DNA of 64,000 nt from Vicinamibacterales bacterium (GTDB lineage Bacteria; Acidobacteriota; Vicinamibacteria; Vicinamibacterales; UBA2999), in assembly GCA_041659285.1 (NCBI GenBank), contig JBAZYO010000001.1:434001-498000 (forward strand), given 5' to 3'. Positions 50,881 through 59,797 of this stretch are shown here, piece by piece (the stretch's first letter is position 1; every line of letters begins with the position of its first letter). A program made the translations under genes and the position numbers. The notes below the pieces were generated by a model. The model saw only the letters and a list, made by a program, of their open reading frames with translations, did no database searches and was not told where the DNA came from.

Positions 50881-52716
50881 GTGACAGTGTTTGGACCTTT
50901 GAAGCGGCTGGTCGTCGGCCGCCCGATCGCGACGTATCAAGCCGACCATCATCGCTTTGGCCTGTTCGGCGGCCTCGCCGTCCTCTCATCCGACGCGCTG
51001 TCGTCGGTGGCCTACGCGACCGAAGAAGTCCTGCGGGTCCTGATGATCGGCGGCGTCGCCGCGCTCAGCCTCGGCCAGCCGATCAGCCTGCTGATTGCGG
51101 CCCTGCTGCTGATTGTCGTCTTCTCCTACCGCAAGACCATCCAGGCTTACCCGGGCGGCGGCGGCGCCTACATCGTGGCGCGCGACAACCTCGGGCCGAA
51201 TTTCGGCCTCGCCGCGGCGGCGGCGCTGCTGATCGACTACACGCTGACCGTGGCGGTCAGCATCGCCGCCGGGGTCTCGGCGATCACCTCGGCGATCCCG
51301 TCGTTGCACGTCAGCCGCGTGATGTTGAGCCTCGGCTTCATCGGCATCCTGATGCTCGGCAACCTGCGCGGGCTCCGGGAATCCACCAAGCTGTTCGGCG
51401 TCCCGGTCTACGCGTTCGTCGGCGTGATGTTCGCGCTGATCCTCGTCGGCGGCTTCCGGGCGATGACCGGCACCGTCGTCCCGGTCGAGACCGCGGACCC
51501 GCTGCACACGCTCGGCATGGGCTCGATCACCCTGTTCGTGCTGCTGTCGGCGTTTGCCAACGGCTGCACGGCGATGACCGGTGTCGAGGCGGTGTCGGAC
51601 GGCGTGCCGGCGTTCAAGGCGCCGTCGGCGAAGACCGCCACCCACACCCTCGCCCTGATGGCCGTGCTCGCCGTCACCATGTTCACGGGCATCAGCTATC
51701 TCGCCCACGTCTACCAGATTGTGCCCAGCGAAACCGAGACCGTGGTCTCGCAGATCGCGCGCGGTGTGTTCGGCGGGCGCAACGTCCCGTATTACATCGT
51801 GCAGGGCGCCACCATGCTCATCCTGGTGCTGGCGGCGAACACCGCCTTCGCCGATTTCCCGCGGCTGGCGTCGATCGTGGCCCGGGACCGCTACATGCCG
51901 CGGCAGTTCATGAACCTCGGCGACAAGCTGGCGTTCTCGAATGGCATCGTCGCGCTGAGCATCGCGGCGGCGGGGTTGTGCGTGGTGTTCGGCGGCGATC
52001 CGCACGCGCTCATTCCCCTCTACATGATCGGCGTGTTCCTGTCGTTCACACTGTCGCAGACCGGCATGTACCTGCGGGCGCGACGGTTGCGCGAGCCCGG
52101 CTGGCGCACCAGCGCCACGATCAGCGGCGTCGGTGCGATTGTCACGTTTTGCGTGTTGATCGTGGTCGCCGTGACCAAGGGCCTGGACGGGGCATGGATT
52201 GTCGTGGTCCTGATTCCGTTCCTGTCGATGATCTTCCGGGCGACCCGCAGCCACTACGACAACGTCGCTTCGCAGCTGTCGCTGGCGGGTCACGCGGTCG
52301 AGACCACGCCGCATGGGCACATCGTCATTGTCCCGATCGGCGGCGTGCATCGCGCGGTGATCGAGGCCCTGCGCTACGCCAGCTCGCTGGCCACCGACGT
52401 CCGCGCGGTCTACGTAAACGTCAACCCCGACTCGATGGCGGCGATGAAGCGCGACTGGCCGCAGTGGGGATCGCACGTCAAGCTGGTGGTGCTGCAGTCT
52501 CCCTATCGATCGATGACCGAGCCGCTGCTGGAGTACATCGATCGCCTGGAGCGCGAGAACCCGGAAGACTACATCACCGTGGTGCTGCCGGAATTCGTGG
52601 TCAAGCACTGGTGGCACCACCTGCTGCACAACCAGAGTGCCTTCACCCTCAAGGCTGCCCTGCTCTTCCGCCCGCGCGTCGTCACGACCTCGGTGCCGTT
52701 CCACCTGAAGGCCTAG
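50881..52716 (+). CDS. KimA/YdaO-like APC-superfamily potassium importer
   Basis: A 611-residue permease: 12 membrane helices to about residue 430, then a cytosolic domain of about 170 residues. Signature stretches: FGLFGGLAVLSSDALSSVAY, FSYRKTIQAYPGGGGAYIVA, LLIDYTLTVAVSIAAGVSAI, ANGCTAMTGVEAVSDGVPAF, ANTAFADFPRLASIVARDRY. It matches KimA, the high-affinity K+/H+ symporter whose gene in Bacillus is under c-di-AMP riboswitch control; the riboswitch just upstream strongly supports this over an amino-acid permease. GTG starts at 50881 or 50887 are both possible. Convergent with kup. Confidence 0.9.
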   Translation: MTVFGPLKRLVVGRPIATYQADHHRFGLFGGLAVLSSDALSSVAYATEEVLRVLMIGGVAALSLGQPISLLIAALLLIVVFSYRKTIQAYPGGGGAYIVARDNLGPNFGLAAAAALLIDYTLTVAVSIAAGVSAITSAIPSLHVSRVMLSLGFIGILMLGNLRGLRESTKLFGVPVYAFVGVMFALILVGGFRAMTGTVVPVETADPLHTLGMGSITLFVLLSAFANGCTAMTGVEAVSDGVPAFKAPSAKTATHTLALMAVLAVTMFTGISYLAHVYQIVPSETETVVSQIARGVFGGRNVPYYIVQGATMLILVLAANTAFADFPRLASIVARDRYMPRQFMNLGDKLAFSNGIVALSIAAAGLCVVFGGDPHALIPLYMIGVFLSFTLSQTGMYLRARRLREPGWRTSATISGVGAIVTFCVLIVVAVTKGLDGAWIVVVLIPFLSMIFRATRSHYDNVASQLSLAGHAVETTPHGHIVIVPIGGVHRAVIEALRYASSLATDVRAVYVNVNPDSMAAMKRDWPQWGSHVKLVVLQSPYRSMTEPLLEYIDRLERENPEDYITVVLPEFVVKHWWHHLLHNQSAFTLKAALLFRPRVVTTSVPFHLKA

Positions 52717-52738
52717 CCCGCCACGACGCGGCGGCTGG

Positions 52739-54628
52739 TTACAGCTCCACTTGCATCCCGATTTCGACGACCCGTTCCGGAGGGATACCGAAGAACGTGG
52801 TCGCGCGAAGCGCGTTCCTGGACATCAGGACGAAGAGCCGCTCGCGCCACAAGGGCAATCCGGGCCGTTCCGTCGCCAGCAACGTTTCGGTGCCGAGAAA
52901 GTAGGTCGTGTCGGCCGGCACGATCGGGCGGCCGGCAAACGCGGCCTGCTCGAGCGCGGATGGCACATCAGGCGTTTCAGTGAAGCCATAGCAGAGCCGC
53001 ACGCGAAAGAACCCCTGCCGCAACGGCGTCACGGTCACCCGCTCATCAGGCGGCACGGTTGGGCCGTCGCGGGTGACCACCGTCAGCAGGATGATCCGCT
53101 CATGCAGGATCTTGTTGTGGTGCAGGTTGTGCAAGAGCGTCGGCGGCGTGCCCTCGCTGTTGCTGGTCATGAACACGGCGGTGCCGGTGACGCGATGCGG
53201 CGGGGTGCCGGCGATGTCGCCGAGGAACTGCTCCAGCGGATACAGGCGATCGACAAACCGCAAGGCGAGCAGCGCGCGGCCCTGCTTCCAGGTTGAGAGC
53301 AGGACGTAGAGCACGAGGCCGGTGACCAGCGGGAACCAACCGCCGTGCAGGATCTTGGTGAAGTTCGCGGCCAGGAAGCCGAATTCGATCAGCAGGAACG
53401 CGCCGGCGAGCGACCCCGCCGTGACGCGGCTGACCCCCCACGATCCTCTGGCCACGAGATACGCCAGCATGGTCGTGATGACCATCGTTGACGACACGGC
53501 GATGCCGTACGCGGCGGCAATCGCACTCGAACTGCCAAACCCGATCACCAGGCCGACGGTCGCGACCATGAGCGTCCAGTTAACCTGCGGGATGTAGATC
53601 TGGCCCTTGTGACTGGCGGAGGTGTGCTCGATCCCCATGCGCGGGCAATAGCCCAGCTGAATGGCCTGATGCGTCATCGAGAACACGCCCGAGATCAGCG
53701 CCTGCGACGCGATCACCGCGGCCATCGTGGCCAGGATGACCAGCGGATACAGGGCCCAGGCCGGGGCCATCAGGTAGAACGGCGACGAGGCCGCGGCGGG
53801 CGTCTGCAGGAGCATGGCGCCCTGGCCGAGGTAATTCAGCACCAGCGCCGGAAAGGCCAGCGCAAACCACGCCAGGCGAATCGGCTTGCGGCCGAAGTGG
53901 CCCATGTCGGCATAGAGCGCCTCGCCGCCGGTCACCACGAGAAACACCGAGCCGAGGACGATGAACCCGTGGCTGCCGTTGCGAATGAAGAAGCCGACCG
54001 CATGCGCGGGGTTGAACGCCACCATCACCGAGGGATTCACCTGAATCCACGACACGCCCATCACGGCCAGGGTCACGAACCAGACCACCATCACTGGCCC
54101 GAACATGGCACCGACCTTCGCGGTGCCGCGGGACTGGATCAGGAACAAGCCGATCAGGATCGTCACGGTGATCAACACCACGTATGGCTCGAACACGTGC
54201 GTGGCGATGGCCAGGCCTTCGACGGCGCCCAACACCGAGATCGCCGGCGTGATCATGCCGTCGCCATAGAGGAGGGCCGCGCCGAACAGGCCGAGCGAAA
54301 TCAGCGCCGCGCGGCTCCGCCGCGAGGCGTCGGCCTGCCGCGACACCAGCGCCATCAACGCCAGGATGCCGCCTTCCCCATCGTTGTCGGCGCGCATCAC
54401 GAAGATCAGGTATTTGATCGACACGATCAGCGTGAGCGACCAGAAGATCAGCGACAGCACGCCCAGCACGTTGTCGGGCGTGGGCGCAATGCCGTGCGGG
54501 CCGTGAAAGCACTCGCGGAGCGCATAGAGGGGACTGGTGCCGATGTCCCCATAGACAATGCCGAGCGCCCCGAGGGTGAGGACGCCAAGCTGCCGCCCCC
54601 GGGGAGCCGGTGTTCCGCCGTGTGTCAC
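52739..54628 (-). CDS. kup: Kup/Trk-type low-affinity potassium transporter
   Basis: K+/H+ symporter of the HAK/KUP/KT family, 629 residues. Typical opening LTLGALGIVYGDIGTSPLYA, then FWSLTLIVSIKYLIFVMRAD, DNDGEGGILALMALVSRQ, ALYADMGHFGRKPIRLAWFA and about 12 helices, ending in a soluble domain from about 450. It starts at a GTG overlapping the stop of the upstream BNR gene. It converges on the KimA gene (22 bp between stops), so two potassium importers lie side by side; only one has the riboswitch. Confidence 0.95.
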   Translation of the reverse strand: MTHGGTPAPRGRQLGVLTLGALGIVYGDIGTSPLYALRECFHGPHGIAPTPDNVLGVLSLIFWSLTLIVSIKYLIFVMRADNDGEGGILALMALVSRQADASRRSRAALISLGLFGAALLYGDGMITPAISVLGAVEGLAIATHVFEPYVVLITVTILIGLFLIQSRGTAKVGAMFGPVMVVWFVTLAVMGVSWIQVNPSVMVAFNPAHAVGFFIRNGSHGFIVLGSVFLVVTGGEALYADMGHFGRKPIRLAWFALAFPALVLNYLGQGAMLLQTPAAASSPFYLMAPAWALYPLVILATMAAVIASQALISGVFSMTHQAIQLGYCPRMGIEHTSASHKGQIYIPQVNWTLMVATVGLVIGFGSSSAIAAAYGIAVSSTMVITTMLAYLVARGSWGVSRVTAGSLAGAFLLIEFGFLAANFTKILHGGWFPLVTGLVLYVLLSTWKQGRALLALRFVDRLYPLEQFLGDIAGTPPHRVTGTAVFMTSNSEGTPPTLLHNLHHNKILHERIILLTVVTRDGPTVPPDERVTVTPLRQGFFRVRLCYGFTETPDVPSALEQAAFAGRPIVPADTTYFLGTETLLATERPGLPLWRERLFVLMSRNALRATTFFGIPPERVVEIGMQVEL

Positions 54629-57600
54629 TGGGGCTTCGCCGCGGGTGCCACGGGCTTCGCCGCCGGATCGACCGCGTCGACCTTCTCGCGCTTGAGCGCC
54701 GCGTTCAGGCGCGGCAGTTCGGTCCTGAGCGTCTGGCGCATCTTCTCCAGCTGCGCATCGAGCTGCGCCGACAGCTCGTTGAACACTTCCACGCTCTGAT
54801 CCGTCGGCTTGCCGTCGGCGCTCTCGATCACGCCGGCCAGCGCCGCGATCTTGTTGTTCAACCTGATCGGGTAGTTCAGCGGATCCTGCCCGCTGCGGTT
54901 CTTCACCTGGTAGGCCTCTTCCTCCACCACCGCGAGCGGTTGCAGCAGGCCGTCGGCCAGCTTCTGGATCTCGACCTTCTTGCGCGCCGGCACCTTCTGC
55001 AGCCGCAGGTTCACCTGGTCGCGGATGTTGCGGATGTCGATCACCGCCTGGTTGGCCTCGCTGACCTTGTCGCGCACGCGCAGCGACAGCCGGAACTGCT
55101 CGAGCAGGTCGGCCTCGGCGATGCCGTCGGCCTGGAGCCGGGGATCGATCGTGATGGTGAACTCGCGCGTCCTGGTCTCACCATTGGCGGTGATGCGGAC
55201 GGCGTAGCGCCCGGTCGGGGCGGCGGGACCGCGTTGCGGCTGCGCCGCCCACATGATCATCCCCGGGAAGACGGTGGCGCCTTCATAGCGCATGTCCCAC
55301 GAGAAACGGTTGATGCCCGGTGCCGTGCTGACGCGCGCCGGGCCGGGGCCGAACGGGTTGTCGTCGCCGCCGGCCGGCGCGGTCCCGGCCTTCGCGGTGC
55401 CGGTGAAGGTCCGCAGCACGGTCCCCTGCGCGTCGAGGAACTCGATTTTCACCTCTGGCGCTTCCTTGTTCAGGTAATAGTCGAACGTCACGTTGCGGTC
55501 GCGGCCGCGCATCGGGTTGAGCGGTTCGAACAGGTGCAGCGTGTTGTTGGTCAGCTCCGGCGTCGCCTGGCGCAGCACGCCGATGTTGTCGAGCACGTAG
55601 AAGCCGCGGCCGTGCGTGCCGATCACCAGGTCGCGCTCCTCGACGACGATCCCGTGGACCGGGGTCACCGGCAGGTTGAGCGTCAGCGACTGCCACGTCG
55701 CGCCGTCGTTGAACGAAATGTAGATGCCGTGTTCGGTGCCGAGGTAGAGCAGGCCCCGGCGCTTCGGATCTTCGCGGATGGTGCGCGCGAAGGCGGTGTC
55801 GGGAATGGTGGTGACGATCTTCTGCCAGGTCTTGCCGAAGTCCGTGGTCTTGTAGACGTAGGGCTTGCGGTCGCCGAGCTGGTAACGGTTGCCCGCCAGG
55901 TAGGCAGCGCCGTTCTGGTGCGGCGACGCTTCAATCAGGCTGATGCGCGTGAAGTCCGGCAGGTCAGGCGGCGTGACCTTGTTCCAGGTCTTCCCGCCAT
56001 CCTGCGTCACGTGCACCCAACCATCATCGGATCCGGTCCAGATCGTGTTGGCGTCCTGGCGCGACGGCGCGATGGTGAACACCACGGCGTAGGTCTCCAC
56101 GCCGGTCTGGTCCTTCGTGATCGGGCCGCCCGACGCCTGCATCGTCTTTGGATCGGAGCGCGTCAGGTTGGGGCTGATCTTCTGCCAGTTCTGGCCGCCG
56201 GTCGTGGTGCGCCAGAGGTATTGCGAAGAGGCGTAAAGCGTCTTGGCGTCCACCGGCGAGTAAACGATGGGGAACGTCCACTGGAAGCGTTCCTTGATGT
56301 CGACGGCCGACCAGCCCATCGGGTTATTCGGGTAGATGTTGACCGCGCGCTGCTGCCCCGTTTCGCGATCCAGGCGGCTGAGGAAGCCGCCGTAGCTGCC
56401 GGCGTAGAACACGTTGAGGTCGTTCGGGTCGGGCGCGATGTAGCCGCTTTCGCCGCCGCCCACCGCGTAGAAGATCGGCGGCAGGCTGCCCTCGCCGCCA
56501 CCGGGATTGGCCTGGCTGCCGACGCAGGCGGTGCTGTTGTCCTGCTGCGCGCCGCAGATGTGATACGGCGTGTGCCTGGTCGTGAACACGTTATAGAACT
56601 GCCCCGTCGGCAGGTCCTGGTCGGTCCACGTCTGGCCGCCGTTCACCGTGACGTTGACGCTGCCGTCGTTGGACTGCACCATGCGCTTGTTGTCGGTGGC
56701 CGAGACCCACAGGTCGTGGTTGTCGCCGTGCGGCACGCGGATGGTGCTCAGCGTCTTGCCGCCGTCGGTGGATCGGTAGAACTGCACGTTCAGGATGTAG
56801 AGCGTGTCCTTGTCTTTCGGGTCGGCGAGGATGCGCGTGTAGTAGAACGCGCGCTGCCGGAGGTTCCGGTTGTCGTTGATCAGCTTCCACGTGGCGCCGG
56901 CATCGTCCGAGGCGTAGAGGCCGCCCGCGGCCTCGTTCTCCACCAGGGTGTAGACGCGGTTGCCGTCAACCGGCGACACCGACACGCCGACCTTGCCCCA
57001 GAGGCCGGCAGGCAGGCCGGGGTTCTTCGTGATCTCGGCCCACGTGTCGCCGCCGTCGGTGGACTTGAACAGCCCGCTGCCGGGGCCGCCGCTCGACATG
57101 CCCCACGGCGAGCGATTCGCTTCCCACAGCGAGGCGAAGATCACATTGGGGTTCCTGGGATCGATCGACAGATCCACGCCGCCGGTCTTGTCGTCGCGGA
57201 ACAGCGTGCGGCGCCAGGTCTTGCCGCCGTCGGCCGACTTGAAAATCCCGCGCTGAGGGTGTTCGTTGTAGACCTGGCCAAGCACCGCGGCATAGACGAT
57301 GTCGCAGTTGGTCGGATGGACGCGGAGGCGCGCGATGGCCTGCGAGTCGCGGAGGTCGGTGAGGTGGTCCCACTTCGCGCCGCCGTCGGTGGTCTTGTAA
57401 ACACCGTCGCCCTGGATGATGTTGCCGCGGAACTGCGTCTCGCCGCCGCCGATGTAGACCACGTCGGGGTTCGACTGGCAGACGGCGAGGGAGCCGATCG
57501 ACGAGGTGGTGATCTTGCCGTCGGTCATCGGCGACCAGTTGCTGCCGCCGTCGGTGGTCTTCCAGGCGCCGCCGCCGGTGGCGCCGAACCAATACTCCAT

Positions 57601-57801
57601 CGGGCGCGCGTCGCTGCCGCCGACGGCGAGCGAGCGCCCGCCCCGCGCGGGTCCGACACTGCGCCAGCGCATGCCGCTATACAGGCTCGGGTTCACCACG
57701 CCGCCGCCCTGCGCGGCGGTTGACGGTGACAGGTACAGGGCGCCGGACAGCGCAACGCCGGCCGCGATGCTCAGCGCCAGGACAGAATTCAACCGCTTCA
57801 T
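54625..57801 (-). CDS. Secreted BNR/sortilin-like beta-propeller protein
   Basis: A 1058-residue exported protein, start at ATG 57801 (GGAG about 8 nt upstream) giving a signal peptide MKRLNSVLALSIAAGVALSG. From about 40 to 790 it is a repeat of BNR/Asp-box blades: GGGAWKTTDGGSNWSPMTDG, GDGVYKTTDGGAKWDHLTDL, RGIFKSADGGKTWRRTL, SGLFKSTDGGDTWAEITKNP, VHVTQDGGKTWNKVTPPDLP, VYKTTDFGKTWQKIV. A beta-sandwich and a helical C-terminal region follow. Such proteins are annotated glycosyl hydrolase/VPS10-sortilin-like; no catalytic residues are evident. It is coupled to kup by a GTGA overlap. Confidence 0.85.
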   Translation of the reverse strand: MKRLNSVLALSIAAGVALSGALYLSPSTAAQGGGVVNPSLYSGMRWRSVGPARGGRSLAVGGSDARPMEYWFGATGGGAWKTTDGGSNWSPMTDGKITTSSIGSLAVCQSNPDVVYIGGGETQFRGNIIQGDGVYKTTDGGAKWDHLTDLRDSQAIARLRVHPTNCDIVYAAVLGQVYNEHPQRGIFKSADGGKTWRRTLFRDDKTGGVDLSIDPRNPNVIFASLWEANRSPWGMSSGGPGSGLFKSTDGGDTWAEITKNPGLPAGLWGKVGVSVSPVDGNRVYTLVENEAAGGLYASDDAGATWKLINDNRNLRQRAFYYTRILADPKDKDTLYILNVQFYRSTDGGKTLSTIRVPHGDNHDLWVSATDNKRMVQSNDGSVNVTVNGGQTWTDQDLPTGQFYNVFTTRHTPYHICGAQQDNSTACVGSQANPGGGEGSLPPIFYAVGGGESGYIAPDPNDLNVFYAGSYGGFLSRLDRETGQQRAVNIYPNNPMGWSAVDIKERFQWTFPIVYSPVDAKTLYASSQYLWRTTTGGQNWQKISPNLTRSDPKTMQASGGPITKDQTGVETYAVVFTIAPSRQDANTIWTGSDDGWVHVTQDGGKTWNKVTPPDLPDFTRISLIEASPHQNGAAYLAGNRYQLGDRKPYVYKTTDFGKTWQKIVTTIPDTAFARTIREDPKRRGLLYLGTEHGIYISFNDGATWQSLTLNLPVTPVHGIVVEERDLVIGTHGRGFYVLDNIGVLRQATPELTNNTLHLFEPLNPMRGRDRNVTFDYYLNKEAPEVKIEFLDAQGTVLRTFTGTAKAGTAPAGGDDNPFGPGPARVSTAPGINRFSWDMRYEGATVFPGMIMWAAQPQRGPAAPTGRYAVRITANGETRTREFTITIDPRLQADGIAEADLLEQFRLSLRVRDKVSEANQAVIDIRNIRDQVNLRLQKVPARKKVEIQKLADGLLQPLAVVEEEAYQVKNRSGQDPLNYPIRLNNKIAALAGVIESADGKPTDQSVEVFNELSAQLDAQLEKMRQTLRTELPRLNAALKREKVDAVDPAAKPVAPAAKPQ

Positions 57802-57865
57802 GGGAATCTCCAGAGAATGCGACGTGCCCTGCAATTCTAGCCTGAACGTGTCCACGTCCGGCAAC

Positions 57866-57892
57866 CACGGAGGACACGGAGCACACGGAGGA
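57866..57892. repeat. Three tandem 9-bp units (CACGGAGGA)
   Basis: CACGGAGGA, CACGGAGCA, CACGGAGGA in direct tandem, upstream of the BNR gene. The 144-bp gap to the next gene shows nothing else that I can support. Confidence 0.7.
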
Positions 57893-57945
57893 CGTCTTGT
57901 TCGATCGGGTCGGGGCCTGCCGTGGTTAGCGCACGTGGGCGTCCG

Positions 57946-58923
57946 TCACTGCCGCGCGAGGCGGACTAGGCCGGCCGCATTGAGCACGAGGATGCGCAAG
58001 CGGCGCACCAGGGCAAGCGTCACGCCCGCCGCCGGGCCAATCCCGATAATCTGGGCGACGGCCCCTGATCCCGCTTCGTCGATTCCCAAGCGATATGGGA
58101 TGAACTTGAAGGCGATGGTGACGAAGCGTCCGGCGCTCTCCAGCAGAAAGGCGTCAACCAGTGTCGCGCCCGACGCAGCCGGCAGCAGCCGCAACACCAG
58201 CCAGACCTCGGCGACCGCGGCGATGTGGAACGCGACTTCCCAGACCGCGACGTGCGCCAGCCGCAGGAACGGCCAGCGCAGCACGCCGTAAATGCGCGCC
58301 TCCACTTCGCGAAAGGCGTCGGCCGGCACCGACGCGCGCCCGGCCAGCCGCATGATCAACGGCGCGAAGCGAGACAGCACCGCCGGCTGCGACCGCGCCG
58401 CCCAGAGGCCGACCACCGCCGCCACGAGAATGGCGACGACAATCACCTCGGCAAGCTGCTCGAGTGCCGGCGGCACCGCCGCGCGCTGGAAGAAGAACCA
58501 GGTGCCCCCCAGCAGCACCATCGCCACCGATGCGGTGTAGAACGCGTTCTCGATGGTCACCGACGCCACGCTGGTGACGGTGGAGATCCGCGCCCGCGTC
58601 ATCATGATCTTGGTGGGCTCGCTGGCCAGCAGGCCGAGCGGCGTGAGGTTGCCGAGCGCATCCGCCGCCAGCATCGCCGAAAAGGCCGCGCCGAATGAGA
58701 GGGTCCCGCCGCCCGATCCAGGTTCGTTCGCACACGCCATCCAGGCCCTCGACCGGCTGGCCATACGGGTCGCGCCGAGGATGACGACCAGGATGAACCA
58801 CCACCCGACGCTGGTGACGCCGGAGACCACCTCCGCCCAGCCCACCCGGCGAATGGTGAAGACGAGCAGGGCCGCGCCGATCACGGCGACAATGATGTTC
58901 AGTAAGGAGAAGCGGGGACGCAT
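57946..58923 (-). CDS. LPG-synthase-TM/UPF0104-family membrane protein
   Basis: A 325-residue protein with about seven to eight helices, in the lysylphosphatidylglycerol synthase transmembrane (UPF0104) family: LLNIIVAVIGAALLVFTIRR, GWWFILVVILGATRMASRSR, then SFGAAFSAMLAADALGNLTP and ESAGRFVTIAFKFIPYRLGI. The soluble aminoacyl-transfer domain is absent, so it is more likely a lipid flippase-like or unknown transporter than a true MprF. Confidence 0.82.
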   Translation of the reverse strand: MRPRFSLLNIIVAVIGAALLVFTIRRVGWAEVVSGVTSVGWWFILVVILGATRMASRSRAWMACANEPGSGGGTLSFGAAFSAMLAADALGNLTPLGLLASEPTKIMMTRARISTVTSVASVTIENAFYTASVAMVLLGGTWFFFQRAAVPPALEQLAEVIVVAILVAAVVGLWAARSQPAVLSRFAPLIMRLAGRASVPADAFREVEARIYGVLRWPFLRLAHVAVWEVAFHIAAVAEVWLVLRLLPAASGATLVDAFLLESAGRFVTIAFKFIPYRLGIDEAGSGAVAQIIGIGPAAGVTLALVRRLRILVLNAAGLVRLARQ

Positions 58924-58942
58924 CAGGGGCTGGATGTGCAGA

Positions 58943-59389
58943 CTACAGCTTCTCGCCGCGGTCGAGACGGCCCAGATGGCGATCGAACGTGCCTAAGGGC
59001 AGGTGGCAACCGAGATCAGCCCCTGAGCCGTGAGCTTGGATTGGGCCAGGGCCACGCCGAATATTAGCACGGTAATCAGGGGGTGCCGTTGGTCCTTGCC
59101 ACCTTCGCCGGCTTCCGGGACGGCGATGGCCATGAGCGACCGCGACGATCAAGACGCGCGTGCGCTCGACGCGGTAGACCACTCCAAAGGGATATCGCCG
59201 CAACAAGTGGCGACGCGTTCCGTGGTCGTACGGTGACCACGCGTTGGGCAACAGATGAATAGCCGACTCCGCCTCGGCGAGTTCAGCCTCGAAGCCCGCC
59301 GCCGCCGTGGCGCTGCGAGTGGCATACCACTCCGCCGCTGTCGCCGCTTCGACGACGGCCTCTTCGAGATACCCAAGGTCGAGGGCCAC
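58943..59389 (-). CDS. RelE/ParE-family toxin with anomalous C-terminal extension
   Basis: Residues 1-92 match a RelE/ParE toxin: LEEAVVEAATAAEWYATRSA, AGFEAELAEAESAIHLLPNA, GTRRHLLRRYPFGVVYRVER, VLIVAVAHGHRRPG. Homologues stop shortly after HGHRRPG, but here the frame continues for about 55 low-complexity residues, suggesting a frameshift near 59110 that removed the native stop. It starts at GTG 59389 and lies 107 bp inside the end of the antitoxin frame. Activity is doubtful. Confidence 0.75.
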   Translation of the reverse strand: MALDLGYLEEAVVEAATAAEWYATRSATAAAGFEAELAEAESAIHLLPNAWSPYDHGTRRHLLRRYPFGVVYRVERTRVLIVAVAHGHRRPGSRRRWQGPTAPPDYRANIRRGPGPIQAHGSGADLGCHLPLGTFDRHLGRLDRGEKL

Positions 59390-59612
59390 GCTGGGCTGCC
59401 GCGTGAATGCGCCGACGGGCTTCCGACCACGGCACGGTGGTCGCCGTGCCGGCGTCGACGCGATCGAGGCGCGCCCGAATCTCTGCAGACCAGGCAGCTT
59501 CGGCCTCGGCGTCCACCTCGTGCTCGAGGCTCTGAATCAATTCGCCGGCGAGCGCCGCGCGCTCTTCGTCCGAAAGACGGAGCGCCTCAGCGAGAAGTTG
59601 CCTCGAATCCAT
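59283..59612 (-). CDS. Addiction-module antitoxin (unstable antitoxin family)
   Basis: N-terminal 70 residues are typical of the 'putative addiction module component' family: LLAEALRLSDEERAALAGEL, IQSLEHEVDAEAEAAWSAEI and VPWSEARRRIHAA. Family members end soon after EARRRI; here a 35-residue arginine/glycine-rich extension reads on across the toxin gene, again suggesting loss of the native stop. It precedes the toxin as in related modules. Confidence 0.75.
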   Translation of the reverse strand: MDSRQLLAEALRLSDEERAALAGELIQSLEHEVDAEAEAAWSAEIRARLDRVDAGTATTVPWSEARRRIHAAAQRGPRPWVSRRGRRRSGDSGGVVCHSQRHGGGGLRG

Positions 59613-59702
59613 AGGCGATGATTAGCACTTCCCCCGAGCTTGGCCAGTGGATCTGGCTAACCTGTGGATCGAGGATTGGCCGCAGCCACCCGCCGCCATC
59701 GG

Positions 59703-59708
59703 TATAAT
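59703..59708 (+). promoter_or_regulatory. Candidate -10 box of the molybdenum-subunit gene
   Basis: TATAAT, preceded by CGG, 90 nt upstream of the ATG at 59798. No good -35 at the standard distance (TTGGCC lies 21 nt upstream), so the call is tentative. The leader it would produce contains the REP-like palindromes. Confidence 0.35.
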
Positions 59709-59736
59709 CAGCGCGCTCAAGTTCGATTCCCAGTCG

Positions 59737-59782
59737 GTCCGCTGGAAACCGGACGCAAGGCGTGGTCCGGCTGAAGCCGGAC
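59737..59782. repeat. REP-like palindromes in the leader of the molybdenum-subunit gene
   Basis: A degenerate copy (GTCCG...CGGAC, 59737-59754) is followed by a perfect one, GTCCGGCT-GA-AGCCGGAC (59765-59782). The latter ends 5 nt before the AGGAGG ribosome site, so the hairpin would fold right next to it. Confidence 0.8.
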
Positions 59783-59797
59783 GCTACAGGAGGCGCA

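Noticed and set aside
50881..52716. Amino-acid permease annotation
   Set aside because: The APC fold alone would allow it, but the c-di-AMP riboswitch and the KimA-specific length with a cytosolic tail favour K+ import.
54610..57723. A 1037-codon frame antisense to the BNR protein
   Set aside because: Shadow of the repetitive propeller codons; no signal peptide, ribosome site or recognisable domain.
57946..58923. MprF lysyl-phosphatidylglycerol synthase
   Set aside because: Only the membrane portion is present; the cytosolic aminoacyl-transfer domain is missing, so the name was not given.
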